From assembly GCA_052031065.1 (NCBI GenBank), contig JBPEXY010000033.1, positions 1 through 40,050 on the forward strand: a stretch of 40,050 nt of DNA, in the 5' to 3' direction. Shown here piece by piece: positions 6,981-15,399 of the stretch. The position numbers and the translations under genes were made by a program. How positions within the stretch are numbered: position 1 is the first letter of the stretch; every line of letters begins with the position of its first letter. Under the pieces are notes generated by a model. The model did not search any database. It was not told the DNA's origin and saw only the letters and a program-made list of their open reading frames with translations. This DNA comes from JBPEXY01 sp052031065 (lineage in GTDB: Bacteria > Pseudomonadota > Gammaproteobacteria > Immundisolibacterales > Immundisolibacteraceae).

Positions 6981-8464
6981 TGGTCGCATTGATGGACAAC
7001 CCGATTCTGCTCTGTATGTTGATCCCGCTGCTGGGCGGTTGCCTGATCCTGCTGACCGGCAACAAGCCCAATCTGCGCGAGACCGTCACCCTGGTGACGG
7101 CGGCAACGCTGTTCTGGAACGTCCTCGGAATATATGAGACGACCCAGGCAGGCAGGGTAGTCGAGATGCAGCTGTTTGAGCCTCTGGCTGGACTCCCCAT
7201 CGCCTTTCGCGTTGAGCCGCTGGGCATGCTGTTTGCGCTGATTGCCAGTTTTCTCTGGATCGTCACCAGCCTCTACGCCATTGGCTACATGCGCGGCCAT
7301 CACGAAAAGAACCAGACCCGATTCTATTTTTTCTTTGCCGTCTCTATCGCCAGCGTCATGGGGCTTACTTTCTCCAGCAACCTGCTGACGCTGTTTGTCT
7401 TTTACGAGATTCTGACCCTCTCCACCTTTCCGCTGGTAACCCATGCCGGAACCGACAAAGCCCGTAAGGGGGGCCGGGTCTACCTGGGGATACTGCTCGG
7501 CACATCAATCGCTTTTTTCCTGCTGGCCCTCATCGCCACCTGGTTTCTAAGCGGCACCCTCGACTTTACCGCTGGCGGTATTCTGCCGGCTGATCTGGCC
7601 CCGCCACTGGTAGCGCTGCTCTACGCCCTGTTTCTGTTTGGCGTCGGCAAGGCTGCATTAATGCCGTTTCACCGCTGGTTGCCAGCGGCTATGGTCGCAC
7701 CGACACCGGTCTCGGCGCTGCTTCACGCGGTAGCGGTGGTCAAGGCGGGGGTCTTCAGCGTATTGAAAATCAGCTACTACATCTTTGGAATTGAGACGCT
7801 GCAGCAGGGCGCCGCCAGTGAATGGATGCTCTATGTTGCCGGTGCTACCGTGCTACTCGCCTCCCTGGTGGCGATGACCAAAGACAACCTGAAGGCACGA
7901 CTCGCCTACTCAACCGTCAGCCAGCTGGCCTATATTGTGCTTGGAGCGGCGCTCGCCCATCAGCTAGGGATACTTGGTGGTGCGATGCATATTGCCACTC
8001 ACGCGTTCGGCAAGATCACCCTCTTTTTTGCTGCTGGCGCAATCATGGTCGCCAGTCACAAAACCGAAATTAGCCAGATGCGCGGTCTCGGCAAAACCAT
8101 GCCGTTCACCTTTGCTGCCATGCTGATCGGCTGTCTGAGCATTATCGGCCTGCCGCCAATGGCCGGCACCTGGAGCAAATGGTATCTGGTGATGGCAACG
8201 GTGGAGACCGAACAGTGGCTTATGATGGCGGTACTGCTGATTAGCTCACTGCTGAACATCGCTTACCTGTTGCCGATTCCAATTCGCGCTTTCTATTCTC
8301 CCACTGTGGATAGTGGCACTAAATTAGCAGCCAGCAACCCGGTAAAAATCAAGGAAGCACCGCTACCCTGCCTGATCGCCATGGCCATCACTGCTGGTGG
8401 CTGTCTGGTGCTGTTTTTCTATCCCCAGCCGCTCTATGAGCTGGTTGCAGCTCTGTTTCCATGA
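6980..8464 (+). CDS. Second MrpD/NuoM-like antiporter subunit
   Basis: A 494-aa paralogue in the same superfamily with its own conserved set: Glu143 in LLTLFVFYEILTLSTFPLVTHAGT, Lys224 in GVGKAALMPFHRWLPAAMVAPTPVSALLHA, Lys255 in VVKAGVFSVLKI, and the ATHAFGKITLFFAAGAI helix. The TPVSALLHAVAVVKAG pattern is closer to NuoL/NuoM/MrpA N-terminal domains than to MrpD. It may therefore supply the channel that the MrpA N-terminal part supplies in classic Mrp. The ATG overlaps the mrpD stop by 1 nt. Annotators often label such genes 'Na+/H+ antiporter subunit D' or 'proton-conducting transporter'. The charged residues suggest it is active. Confidence 0.9.
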   Translation: MVALMDNPILLCMLIPLLGGCLILLTGNKPNLRETVTLVTAATLFWNVLGIYETTQAGRVVEMQLFEPLAGLPIAFRVEPLGMLFALIASFLWIVTSLYAIGYMRGHHEKNQTRFYFFFAVSIASVMGLTFSSNLLTLFVFYEILTLSTFPLVTHAGTDKARKGGRVYLGILLGTSIAFFLLALIATWFLSGTLDFTAGGILPADLAPPLVALLYALFLFGVGKAALMPFHRWLPAAMVAPTPVSALLHAVAVVKAGVFSVLKISYYIFGIETLQQGAASEWMLYVAGATVLLASLVAMTKDNLKARLAYSTVSQLAYIVLGAALAHQLGILGGAMHIATHAFGKITLFFAAGAIMVASHKTEISQMRGLGKTMPFTFAAMLIGCLSIIGLPPMAGTWSKWYLVMATVETEQWLMMAVLLISSLLNIAYLLPIPIRAFYSPTVDSGTKLAASNPVKIKEAPLPCLIAMAITAGGCLVLFFYPQPLYELVAALFP

Positions 8465-8476
8465 TGAGAATACGCC

Positions 8477-8809
8477 ATGTCGAGTAACCATCAAAATCCA
8501 GACCAGGCGGAAAAACAGTATCTGTTTGACAAGCCGAAGAACGTACAGCGACTGCTACGCGGCTTTTATCTCTGCTGCGTGCTGCTGGTGCTGGCCGAGT
8601 TTGTAATTCACCGCCATGTCTACCACCCGTGGGAAGGACTGTTTGCCTTTCATGCTGGATATGGCTTTGTGGCCTGTGTGGTGCTGGTACTTGCGGCGAC
8701 CCAGATGCGTAAACTGGTGATGCGCGACGAAGATTATTACGACCCCGCTGAGCCAGACGACCAGTCGGTAACCGCCCGCGCGGAGGAGCATCACCATGTG
8801 GGCAGCTGA
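8477..8809 (+). CDS. Small two-helix membrane protein of the antiporter operon
   Basis: A 110-aa protein without a functional name that I recognise. It has a polar N-terminus (1-28), one hydrophobic helix (about 30-48, FYLCCVLLVLAEFVI), a short His/Trp-rich loop (HRHVYHPWEG), a second helix (about 57-77, HAGYGFVACVVLVLAATQM), then KLVMRDEDYYD and an acidic, His-rich tail (EEHHH near the end). It begins 12 nt after the previous gene and overlaps the next by 14 nt, so it is embedded in the operon. The His-rich loop, likely on one membrane face, and the conserved-looking RDEDYYD segment make it a candidate accessory or assembly subunit between the two NuoL-like proteins. Function is inferred from context only. 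Confidence 0.8.
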   Translation: MSSNHQNPDQAEKQYLFDKPKNVQRLLRGFYLCCVLLVLAEFVIHRHVYHPWEGLFAFHAGYGFVACVVLVLAATQMRKLVMRDEDYYDPAEPDDQSVTARAEEHHHVGS

Positions 8810-10502
8810 CTTACCGCCGTTTGTTCCGTTTTTTGCCGCAGCGCTGCTTATTGCGCTGGCACGCAGCCACGCCTTGCGTGCTGCGGTGGGTCTGCTGGTA
8901 CCGCTGCTTGGCGGACTGCACCTCTGGCTCGATGTCGATCCCGGCCTGAGTAGCTACCGCACACTGTTCGATTTCCAGCTGATACCGTTTCGTACTGACC
9001 GGCTCAGTCTGTTGTTTGGCTACCTGTTCCACCTGGCGGCGTTTATCGGCATGCTCTATGCGCTGCATGTACGCGACCGTATCCAGCAGGTTTCAGCAAT
9101 GCTCTACGCTGGTAGCGCATTGGGCGCGGTGTTTGCCGGCGATCTGCTCACCCTGTTTTTATTCTGGGAGGGGCTGGCATTAACCTCAGTGTTCCTGATC
9201 TGGGCCCGCGGCAGCAGCCGCTCTGTTGGCGCTGGTCAGCGTTACCTGATCATCCAGGTGCTCTCCGGTGTGCTACTCCTCGCTGGTGCGCTGGTGATTT
9301 ACCAGCAGCGTGGCACTCTTGAATTCACTGAAATTGGCCTGACTGACACCGGCATCGGTGGCTGGCTGATTCTGCTGGCGTTTGGTATCAAGGCCGCCTT
9401 CCCCGGTCTACATTCCTGGCTGGCTGATGGCTACCCGGAAGCCACGCCGACCGGTACGGTGTTTCTCTCTGCCTTCACCACCAAAGTGGCGGTCTACGCG
9501 CTGGCACGCGGTTTCCCTGGCACCGAACTGCTAATTTATGTCGGCGCCACCATGGCCTGTTTCCCGATTTTCTACGCGGTGATCGAGAATGATCTGCGCC
9601 GCGTGCTCGCCTACAGCATGATTAACCAGATTGGTTTTATGGTCTGCGGGGTCGGTATCGGTACGGAACTGGCACTTAATGGCGCGGTAGCCCATGCCTT
9701 CAACGATGTCATATTCAAGGGCCTGCTGTTCATGTCGATGGGCGCAGTGCTGCAGATGACCGGCAAGATCAACGGTTCTGATCTTGGCCATCTCTATAAG
9801 ACCATGCCCAAAACCACACTGCTCTGTATCGTTGGTGCAGCCTCCATATCGGCCTTTCCGCTGTTTAGCGGTTTTGTCAGCAAATCAATGGTAATGTCGG
9901 CGCTGCTTGAGAATGGCAACCACTGGGTCTGGTTGGCGATGCTGTTTGCGGCTGCCGGGGTGTTTCACCACGCTGGTATCAAGATTCCCTACTTCGCCTT
10001 TTTCGCCCACGATTCAGGTATTCGCACCCAGGAGCCACCCTGGAATATGCTCGCTGCGATGACCATTTCAGCAGTGCTTTGCGTGTTGATCGGCAGCTAC
10101 CCGGCACTGTTGTACGGATTGCTACCCTACGACACCGGCTACTCACCCTACGATGCAACCCATGTCCTGACACAGACGCAGATACTGTTCTTCTCCGCCG
10201 GGGCCTTTGTCTGGCTGCAGATGAAGGGGCTCTATCCGCCCGAGTTACCATCGGTTAATCTCGATATTGACTGGCTCTATCGTAAAGTCACGCCATGGAC
10301 GATTCGGACCGCCGGTCGGATCACCAGGCCGCTGGTTTTTGTCTGGCGTTTTCTGCTCAGCGGTATTTGGGAGCTGCTTACCGATCAGCTCCACCGCCAC
10401 CATGGCGTTGAGGGGACGTTGGCCCGCACCTGGCCAATTGGCAGCATGGTGCTCTGGGTAGCGATTCTGCTCGCCACTTATCTGCTCCTCAGTTATCTGT
10501 AA
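8796..10502 (+). CDS. Third NuoL/MrpA-like antiporter subunit
   Basis: A 568-aa NuoL/M/N-superfamily protein and the last gene of the operon. Conserved charges are Glu125 in DLLTLFLFWEGLALTSVFLIW, Lys199 in FGIKAAFPGLHSWLADGYPEATPTGTVFLSA, and Lys230 in FTTKVAVYALARGF. ENDLRRVLAYSMINQIGFMVCGVG and VAHAFNDVIFKGLLFMSMGAV complete the core. It extends about 75 residues past the others, with an amphipathic stretch (PSVNLDIDWLYRKVTPW) and a final transmembrane helix (MVLWVAILLATYLLLSYL). The start at 8796 has GGAGGA at 8782-8787 (8-nt spacer), deciding the overlap with the preceding gene. With this gene the operon encodes three separate channel-type subunits. Confidence 0.92.
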   Translation: MWAADLPPFVPFFAAALLIALARSHALRAAVGLLVPLLGGLHLWLDVDPGLSSYRTLFDFQLIPFRTDRLSLLFGYLFHLAAFIGMLYALHVRDRIQQVSAMLYAGSALGAVFAGDLLTLFLFWEGLALTSVFLIWARGSSRSVGAGQRYLIIQVLSGVLLLAGALVIYQQRGTLEFTEIGLTDTGIGGWLILLAFGIKAAFPGLHSWLADGYPEATPTGTVFLSAFTTKVAVYALARGFPGTELLIYVGATMACFPIFYAVIENDLRRVLAYSMINQIGFMVCGVGIGTELALNGAVAHAFNDVIFKGLLFMSMGAVLQMTGKINGSDLGHLYKTMPKTTLLCIVGAASISAFPLFSGFVSKSMVMSALLENGNHWVWLAMLFAAAGVFHHAGIKIPYFAFFAHDSGIRTQEPPWNMLAAMTISAVLCVLIGSYPALLYGLLPYDTGYSPYDATHVLTQTQILFFSAGAFVWLQMKGLYPPELPSVNLDIDWLYRKVTPWTIRTAGRITRPLVFVWRFLLSGIWELLTDQLHRHHGVEGTLARTWPIGSMVLWVAILLATYLLLSYL

Positions 10503-10552
10503 TCTCCACCAGGCTGAATCAATGGAACTGCAATTGACCTCTGGAGTGTCGA

Positions 10553-11212
10553 TTGTCTAATCAGCCCGATGATTCCCTACCCACGCAGCTGGGCCGCGAG
10601 GATGTGGAGCTACTGAACCGGGAAACGGTGTTTCAGGGCTACTTCCGCATGGATCAATACCAGTTGCGCCACCGCAAATATGATGGCGGATGGAGCCGGC
10701 CGGTTACCCGGGAGGTACTTGAACGGGGTCACGCGGTAGCGGTTCTCCCCTACGATCCAATGAAGGAAACGGTGGTACTGATTGAGCAGTTCAGGGCCGG
10801 CGCTTACGCCCATGGCGACAGTCCGTGGCAGATTGAGATTGTCGCCGGCATCATTGACGACGGAGAAAACGCGGAACAGGTTGCACGACGGGAAGCGCTT
10901 GAAGAGGCCGGTTGTGAGCTCGATGGCGCTCTACTTAAGGTGATGGACTACTACATGAGTCCCGGCGCGGTTAGTGAGCATATGCAAGTGTACTGTGCGC
11001 GTTGCGACAGTGTAGGCCTCGGCGGAACCCACGGTCTCGATCAGGAGGATGAAGACATCCGCGTCCTGGTGTTACCACTGCAACGGGCACTCGGCATGCT
11101 CAAAGCCGGACAAATCAACAACAGCCCGGCGATTATTGCCCTACAGTGGCTGCAGCTGAACCATGCCCGTGTGCGGCAGCTGCTGAAAAACGCATCGCCA
11201 ACTGAAAAATAG
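10553..11212 (+). CDS. nudF: ADP-ribose diphosphatase (NudF-type Nudix hydrolase)
   Basis: A Nudix enzyme that hydrolyses ADP-ribose to AMP and ribose 5-phosphate. At 219 aa it is close to E. coli NudF. The Nudix box runs from Gly99 to Cys121 (GIIDDGEN...RREALEEAG) and matches GX5EX7REUXEEXGU exactly. Upstream are the substrate-binding GHAVAVLPYDP and VLIEQFRAGAY motifs; downstream, MDYYMSPGAVSEHMQVY matches the NudF signature (YxSPGxxxE). The start is a TTG at 10553, supported by GGAG at 10543-10546 with a 6-nt spacer; the next ATG is at codon 33 and would remove conserved sequence. It is followed after 6 nt by gph, and the two probably form an operon. Confidence 0.93.
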   Translation: MSNQPDDSLPTQLGREDVELLNRETVFQGYFRMDQYQLRHRKYDGGWSRPVTREVLERGHAVAVLPYDPMKETVVLIEQFRAGAYAHGDSPWQIEIVAGIIDDGENAEQVARREALEEAGCELDGALLKVMDYYMSPGAVSEHMQVYCARCDSVGLGGTHGLDQEDEDIRVLVLPLQRALGMLKAGQINNSPAIIALQWLQLNHARVRQLLKNASPTEK

Positions 11213-11218
11213 ACACCC

Positions 11219-11908
11219 ATGAAGCAGAGCCAAATATTGATCGACAGACCGGTCAAAGGGGTTCTGTTCGATCTTGACGGCACCCTGGTTGATAGCGTTC
11301 CGGACCTTGCACAAAGCGTGAATTACGCAATGCGCCAGCTTGACCGCCCGCAACACACAGTTGAGCAGGTGCGCCAGTGGGTCGGTAACGGCATGGACCG
11401 ACTGCTGCACCGAGCCCTGACCAATAGCGTTGAGGATGACGCCGATGCCGACCTACACGCGGTAGCAAAACGCCATTTTTCTACCTGGTATGGCCAGCAC
11501 TTTGCCGATCAGAGCCGACTTTATGCTGGCGTAGTAGATACCCTCGACACTCTACAGAACAGGGGTGTAAAGCTCGGCTGTGTGACCAATAAACCAATCG
11601 GGTTCACCCTGCCTCTACTCAAACAGCTCGGGATTCACCACTATTTCTCTGCGGTTGTCGGCGGCGATTCCACCCCGGCGGTGAAGCCGGATCCGCTGCC
11701 GATACTGCACTGTTGTGAACTGCTCGATCTATCTCCTGAGCAGTGCCTGATGGTCGGTGATTCCATTAACGATTTTCTTGCTGGTTCCAGAGCAGGAGCC
11801 GCCACTATCATGGTCGATTACGGATACAACCAGGGTATCGACCTGTCTACCCTCGATTGCAGCAGTGTGATCTCACACTTGAGTGAATTGCATTCAATCG
11901 GTAAATAG
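11219..11908 (+). CDS. gph: Phosphoglycolate phosphatase Gph
   Basis: A HAD-superfamily hydrolase converting 2-phosphoglycolate to glycolate. Motif I is VLFDLDGTLVDS with Asp18 (nucleophile) and Asp20. Motif II is CVTNKP, with KPDPLP as motif III lysine, and LMVGDSINDFLAGSRAGA is motif IV. The cap begins DLAQSVNYAMRQL and contains QVRQWVGNGMDRLLHRAL, typical of Gph. At 229 aa it has the family length. It starts 6 nt after nudF. The combination suggests housekeeping repair of by-product metabolites. Confidence 0.93.
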   Translation: MKQSQILIDRPVKGVLFDLDGTLVDSVPDLAQSVNYAMRQLDRPQHTVEQVRQWVGNGMDRLLHRALTNSVEDDADADLHAVAKRHFSTWYGQHFADQSRLYAGVVDTLDTLQNRGVKLGCVTNKPIGFTLPLLKQLGIHHYFSAVVGGDSTPAVKPDPLPILHCCELLDLSPEQCLMVGDSINDFLAGSRAGAATIMVDYGYNQGIDLSTLDCSSVISHLSELHSIGK

Positions 11909-11921
11909 CACTGTTGACCAG

Positions 11922-11963
11922 TCTGTCTCTGGCAGCTGTTAGTAAATAGCTGGTAGGGACAGA
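11922..11963 (+). terminator. Imperfect stem-loop after gph
   Basis: The 16-nt arms tctgtctctggcagct (11922-11937) and agctggtagggacaga (11948-11963) pair with three non-Watson-Crick positions around a 10-nt loop, starting 13 bp after the gph stop. Only gattatt follows, not a clean T-run. It could be a weak terminator or mRNA-stabilising stem for gph, or an element in the leader of the outer-membrane gene that starts at 12003. Confidence 0.4.
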
Positions 11964-12002
11964 GATTATTCAGGCGCTAATCAGGATAGAATCATGTAGT
12001 TA

Positions 12003-14063
12003 GTGCGAATATCAATAATCCGCGCTTTTCTGATTGAATCTAAAGAAAAATTCTATCAATTGGCGTCTCTACTACTGACCGACGGTATCAAATATCTCGT
12101 CATTCCCGGGCCCGTAACCCGGTCATGGCGGAACTTACTGTCCACGACTCTTGGCCTGGCTTTTAGTCTCTTGCTCGATGCCGGTCCGGTAGAGGCAGAA
12201 ATCTACGTCGATCAGGTTCTTGAACAGAGCGATCAGGCCGCTGCCGATATAATGGATGCGGCTGATCTCATGGATACTGACAGGGGACGTTCACTCCTCG
12301 GCGGCGAACTGACTTTTTACCGCCAATCGGGAAGTGATCAACCGACGGGCTGGGAACAGGGGGTCGGTATTACCTGGTCCAGGGAAACCGTCAACTACGG
12401 AATAATCAGCGTCGATGCTGGCGGTCGTTACCAGAGCGGCCATCTGCGTAACAACGAAAAGGCGACTCATGAAACCCTGCTATTGCGTCAGGACAACCTG
12501 CCGCTCAGAGGTGGTTGGGATATTAGTCTTGCTGCGGGAGACCATCTCTCAAGACCCAACCCGCTACTGGCGAACAGCTACCGATTGAAACTCTCTTCAT
12601 CGCTGATTCGCGGTGCCTCCGCCACCCTGGCCTCTTCTACATCGCGGATAACTCTGTCCAGTGGTGAGGTGGGGAACCTAAACGGTTTTCAGACCCGGGG
12701 GTTTGTAACGCGCTCTGGCTGGCTCACGGCAGTGGACTATGAGCGACAGATTGACAGCAAACTAAAACTGGCCGTCAACCTCTCCAACCTGACCGGCTCC
12801 GAAGAGACGCCGGACCATAGTAGCCTTGCCGGTGCCATGGAATTTAGCGATAAAGAACGCGATCAACACCACCAGTTTCACTGGCTAGTTGACGACCGGG
12901 GAGCAGCAGGCGGCTGGGTCGATGGCAAACAGCGGCGTGGGCGGTGGCTGCATCGATACGGCCTGTTCCGACTCGAACCAGCATTACTCTGGACTGATCA
13001 GCAGGTTGGAGCGGATCGACAAGGAGGTTACTGGCAGGGGGATTTTCGCAGTTTTCGCAAGTTTCTCTCTCTCGGCTGGGATTATCAGCAAAATAACCTG
13101 GATAAAGAGGCCTCGTTAACCACAACGGAAGTACACAATCTTTTTGCCCGCTACAGTTACCAGGCGCGACGCCGACTGAGCATCGGCGGTGTAGCCTCAG
13201 CCAACCTGCAGAACTTTTCTGAAGCAGGGAACGGCTATAAAGACCAGTATGCACTGGAACTGTTTAGCCGCTATAAAACCAGAATTGGGACGGCTAATTT
13301 ACGACTTAAGCAGCAAACCGAAGAGAGCGATTCGGGAGATAGCGACCGTTTATCACTTTCCTGGGACCAGGAGTGGAGCAATTTTCGCGTTAACAGATTG
13401 CGCACCAACCTGACCATCGGCCGGGAGAATCTGGTAACCGATCAACTCAGGGAGACCACGCTAGGTATCCTCTATGACCGTCGACTGGGTCAGAACACCC
13501 GCCTTGACGCAGATCTCATCTTTGGTCAGAGAAGCAGCAATAATGCAGATGATACCAATACCGTGGATACCAATCTGGGGCTGTTATGGCAGATAACACC
13601 GGCGCTCTCTTTACGCACCAACCTTAACTGGTCGCGCAACCAGAGCAATCCTCAAGCCGGATCGACGCGTGAGAATGACCAGCGCCGTTTGTTCGTGACG
13701 CTGCAGTACAGCAGCTCGAGCGGCTCGGCACCCCGTCTGCTCGGTCGGCAGAGCGATACCGGTGGCGCTGGCCGCATCACCGGCACACTGTTTTTTGACG
13801 AAGACCGGGATGGCATCCGCTCACCAGGTGAGCAAACTGCTTCCAATGTTCAGCTGATACTCGATGGCCGTTTTCGTCGGAGCAGTGACCAAAACGGCGA
13901 TTTTGAGTTCTGGCCGGTCCACGGTGGCGAACATCAAATCACCATTGCTGAAGAGCTACTCCCGCTACCCTGGGTGGTGTCGGAACAGGTCGAGCAAAAG
14001 GTCATTGTCAACCCGCGAAGGGAGACGCGCCTGGAGATCCCTCTGGTCCGCATTACCGAATAG
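12003..14063 (+). CDS. Predicted outer-membrane beta-barrel protein with C-terminal SdrD/Cna-B-like domain
   Basis: A 686-aa protein. A hydrophobic export signal lies at about 44-62 (NLLSTTLGLAFSLLLDAGPVEA before EIYVDQ). Most of the mature protein (about 95-580) shows alternating polar and aromatic strands ending in R/N/W/Y pairs, typical of an outer-membrane barrel. The last roughly 90 residues begin RITGTLFFDEDRDGIRSPGEQTASNVQLILDGRFRRSSDQNGDFEFW, the SdrD-B/Cna-B fold with a calcium-type DEDRDG loop. The start is uncertain: the frame opens at GTG 12003 without a good ribosome binding site, giving an unusually long signal. It converges with the chaperone gene (15 bp apart). It has no recognisable usher plug or PapC N-terminal domain, but its position suggests it is the outer-membrane partner of the fibre locus; that role is inference. 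Confidence 0.72.
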   Translation: MRISIIRAFLIESKEKFYQLASLLLTDGIKYLVIPGPVTRSWRNLLSTTLGLAFSLLLDAGPVEAEIYVDQVLEQSDQAAADIMDAADLMDTDRGRSLLGGELTFYRQSGSDQPTGWEQGVGITWSRETVNYGIISVDAGGRYQSGHLRNNEKATHETLLLRQDNLPLRGGWDISLAAGDHLSRPNPLLANSYRLKLSSSLIRGASATLASSTSRITLSSGEVGNLNGFQTRGFVTRSGWLTAVDYERQIDSKLKLAVNLSNLTGSEETPDHSSLAGAMEFSDKERDQHHQFHWLVDDRGAAGGWVDGKQRRGRWLHRYGLFRLEPALLWTDQQVGADRQGGYWQGDFRSFRKFLSLGWDYQQNNLDKEASLTTTEVHNLFARYSYQARRRLSIGGVASANLQNFSEAGNGYKDQYALELFSRYKTRIGTANLRLKQQTEESDSGDSDRLSLSWDQEWSNFRVNRLRTNLTIGRENLVTDQLRETTLGILYDRRLGQNTRLDADLIFGQRSSNNADDTNTVDTNLGLLWQITPALSLRTNLNWSRNQSNPQAGSTRENDQRRLFVTLQYSSSSGSAPRLLGRQSDTGGAGRITGTLFFDEDRDGIRSPGEQTASNVQLILDGRFRRSSDQNGDFEFWPVHGGEHQITIAEELLPLPWVVSEQVEQKVIVNPRRETRLEIPLVRITE

Positions 14064-14078
14064 CGCCTGCATGTTGCT

Positions 14079-14933
14079 CTAATTCAGCCGGGCCTCGATC
14101 GGCACCAGACCCTGCTCATACTCCACATCACCTTTTAACTCCAATGGCGGGACAATCGGCACGATACGCTCAGTAGGAAGACTGGGATCATAAAGCAGTG
14201 GAACCCGACCGCTGGAGCCAGCAAGAATCGGGGATGGAGTGACAATAAATTCATGCCGGTTACCCGCAGCATCGACACCCTCCAGGCTACCAAAGGGTCT
14301 GCCATGCGCCCGCCCCCGATTGGATAGGTGAAGTGCAGGCAATAGGCCCTTGTCACCGTCCTCAAGACCTGCAGAGAGGAAAGTTAACTCGGGCTGGGCA
14401 TCACCCACGGCGACATAGACGATCACCGCGATCTGAGCGGCGATGGGCATGCGTATTGAATTCTGGCTACGCTCCCTGTCTATCCCGACATTTTCATCCA
14501 GAGCCTGAGAAATCAACAGGGCAAAACGACACTCTGTTTCCGCCGCATTTTCTGGAATATGTATCTCAAAACGATAGTTTCGCCTGCCCAGAGGCTCCAA
14601 CGACACCTTGTGACGCTCAATTCTGACCCAGGGACGACAGCTGCTTTCAAGCAATTCTGGTCCGTGAATGGTGACCCCGCCGTTTTCATCCATGGACCAG
14701 TCAGCACTACGCACACGGTAATCTCCAAACTCATTTGCGGTGTTGAGCATCAACAGTACGTCGCGAACCACAGAACCGGGCTCTCCGCGCAGTTCAAAAT
14801 GAGGGGGGGCCACGCCAACCGCAAAATCGGCACCCAGAACTCCTCTGGGTAACAGTGCCATCATCAATAGCAGCCCAACCGCTCGCAGAAACTTCAGCCA
14901 CACCGGCCTGCACTCAAAAACGTTCAATTTCAT
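14079..14933 (-). CDS. PapD-like periplasmic chaperone of the fibre locus
   Basis: A 284-aa exported protein. The signal peptide spans about 1-35 (FLRAVGLLLMMALLPRGVLGA). The mature start VGVAPPHFELRGEPGSVVRDVLLMLNTANEFGDYRVRSADWSMDENGGV resembles the first Ig domain of chaperones for archaic or alternative chaperone-usher fimbriae (SPxxFEL..PG.VV..VL.L.N, then YRVRxADW). A second beta domain follows, with a late PSPILAGSSGRVPLLYD. It is the last gene of the minus-strand set and overlaps the preceding gene by 20 nt, indicating coupled translation. Two cysteines (in SSCRPW and ETECRF) could form a disulfide. The chaperone role is inferred from pattern and neighbours; I cannot confirm the fold without a structural search. 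Confidence 0.68.
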   Translation of the reverse strand: MKLNVFECRPVWLKFLRAVGLLLMMALLPRGVLGADFAVGVAPPHFELRGEPGSVVRDVLLMLNTANEFGDYRVRSADWSMDENGGVTIHGPELLESSCRPWVRIERHKVSLEPLGRRNYRFEIHIPENAAETECRFALLISQALDENVGIDRERSQNSIRMPIAAQIAVIVYVAVGDAQPELTFLSAGLEDGDKGLLPALHLSNRGRAHGRPFGSLEGVDAAGNRHEFIVTPSPILAGSSGRVPLLYDPSLPTERIVPIVPPLELKGDVEYEQGLVPIEARLN

Positions 14934-15399
14934 ACACCGGCAAAATCCTCAGCGAGTCAGACATAATCCAGGCACGGAAATAGATAGTGAAGTCAAACAG
15001 CTCCCGCGTGATCGAATCGGTCACGACTCCTTCGTATAGCAGGGCCCGCGTTCCCGGACTCACCTCTCCGCTATTAAAAAAGCCGTCAGTCTCCCAGGAG
15101 ACTCTTAACTCACTGTCAGCGATGGCTCCTTCAGTTAACCGTGGCAGACGCAGGTAAATTTTTGCCCGTTCGCCGACATAGCTTGAAGTATCGAGACGTA
15201 CATCAACCCGGTGTAGATGGCCAACCATCTGATTATCTGGCTGGTTGCCGATTTCCAGCGCGCTCTCCTCGAGCCACTCAAACTGCAGCCTGAGCTGCTG
15301 CACCGGTGACGGCGAATCATCAAGAATTTCCGCCCCGTTAACTACTCCACAAAACAGCACCAAGAAAATACTGGCCACTCGAGCTGCGAGGCGGATCAC
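14914..15399 (-). CDS. Small exported protein of the fibre locus
   Basis: A 161-aa protein of no family I can name. It has a clear signal peptide (about 1-23, RLAARVASIFLVLFCGVVNGAE) and a beta-rich mature part (VGHLHRVDVRLDTSSYVGERAKIYLRLPRLTEG, then RELFDFTIYFRAWIM). The start is GTG at 15399, overlapping the TGA of the upstream subunit gene (GTGA), and its end overlaps the chaperone start by 20 nt, so it belongs to the same operon. It lacks the GRVTYxVxLP C-terminus of the two larger subunits, which argues against a standard subunit. A tip, adaptor or assembly protein is possible. Confidence 0.68.
   Translation of the reverse strand: MIRLAARVASIFLVLFCGVVNGAEILDDSPSPVQQLRLQFEWLEESALEIGNQPDNQMVGHLHRVDVRLDTSSYVGERAKIYLRLPRLTEGAIADSELRVSWETDGFFNSGEVSPGTRALLYEGVVTDSITRELFDFTIYFRAWIMSDSLRILPVYEIERF

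Noticed and set aside
6785..7444. Long minus-strand open frame of 219 codons across the mrpD/second antiporter junction
   Set aside because: Antisense to two strongly conserved membrane proteins; composition rich in Gln, Arg and Gly as expected for the complement of hydrophobic codons; no domain or ribosome binding site.
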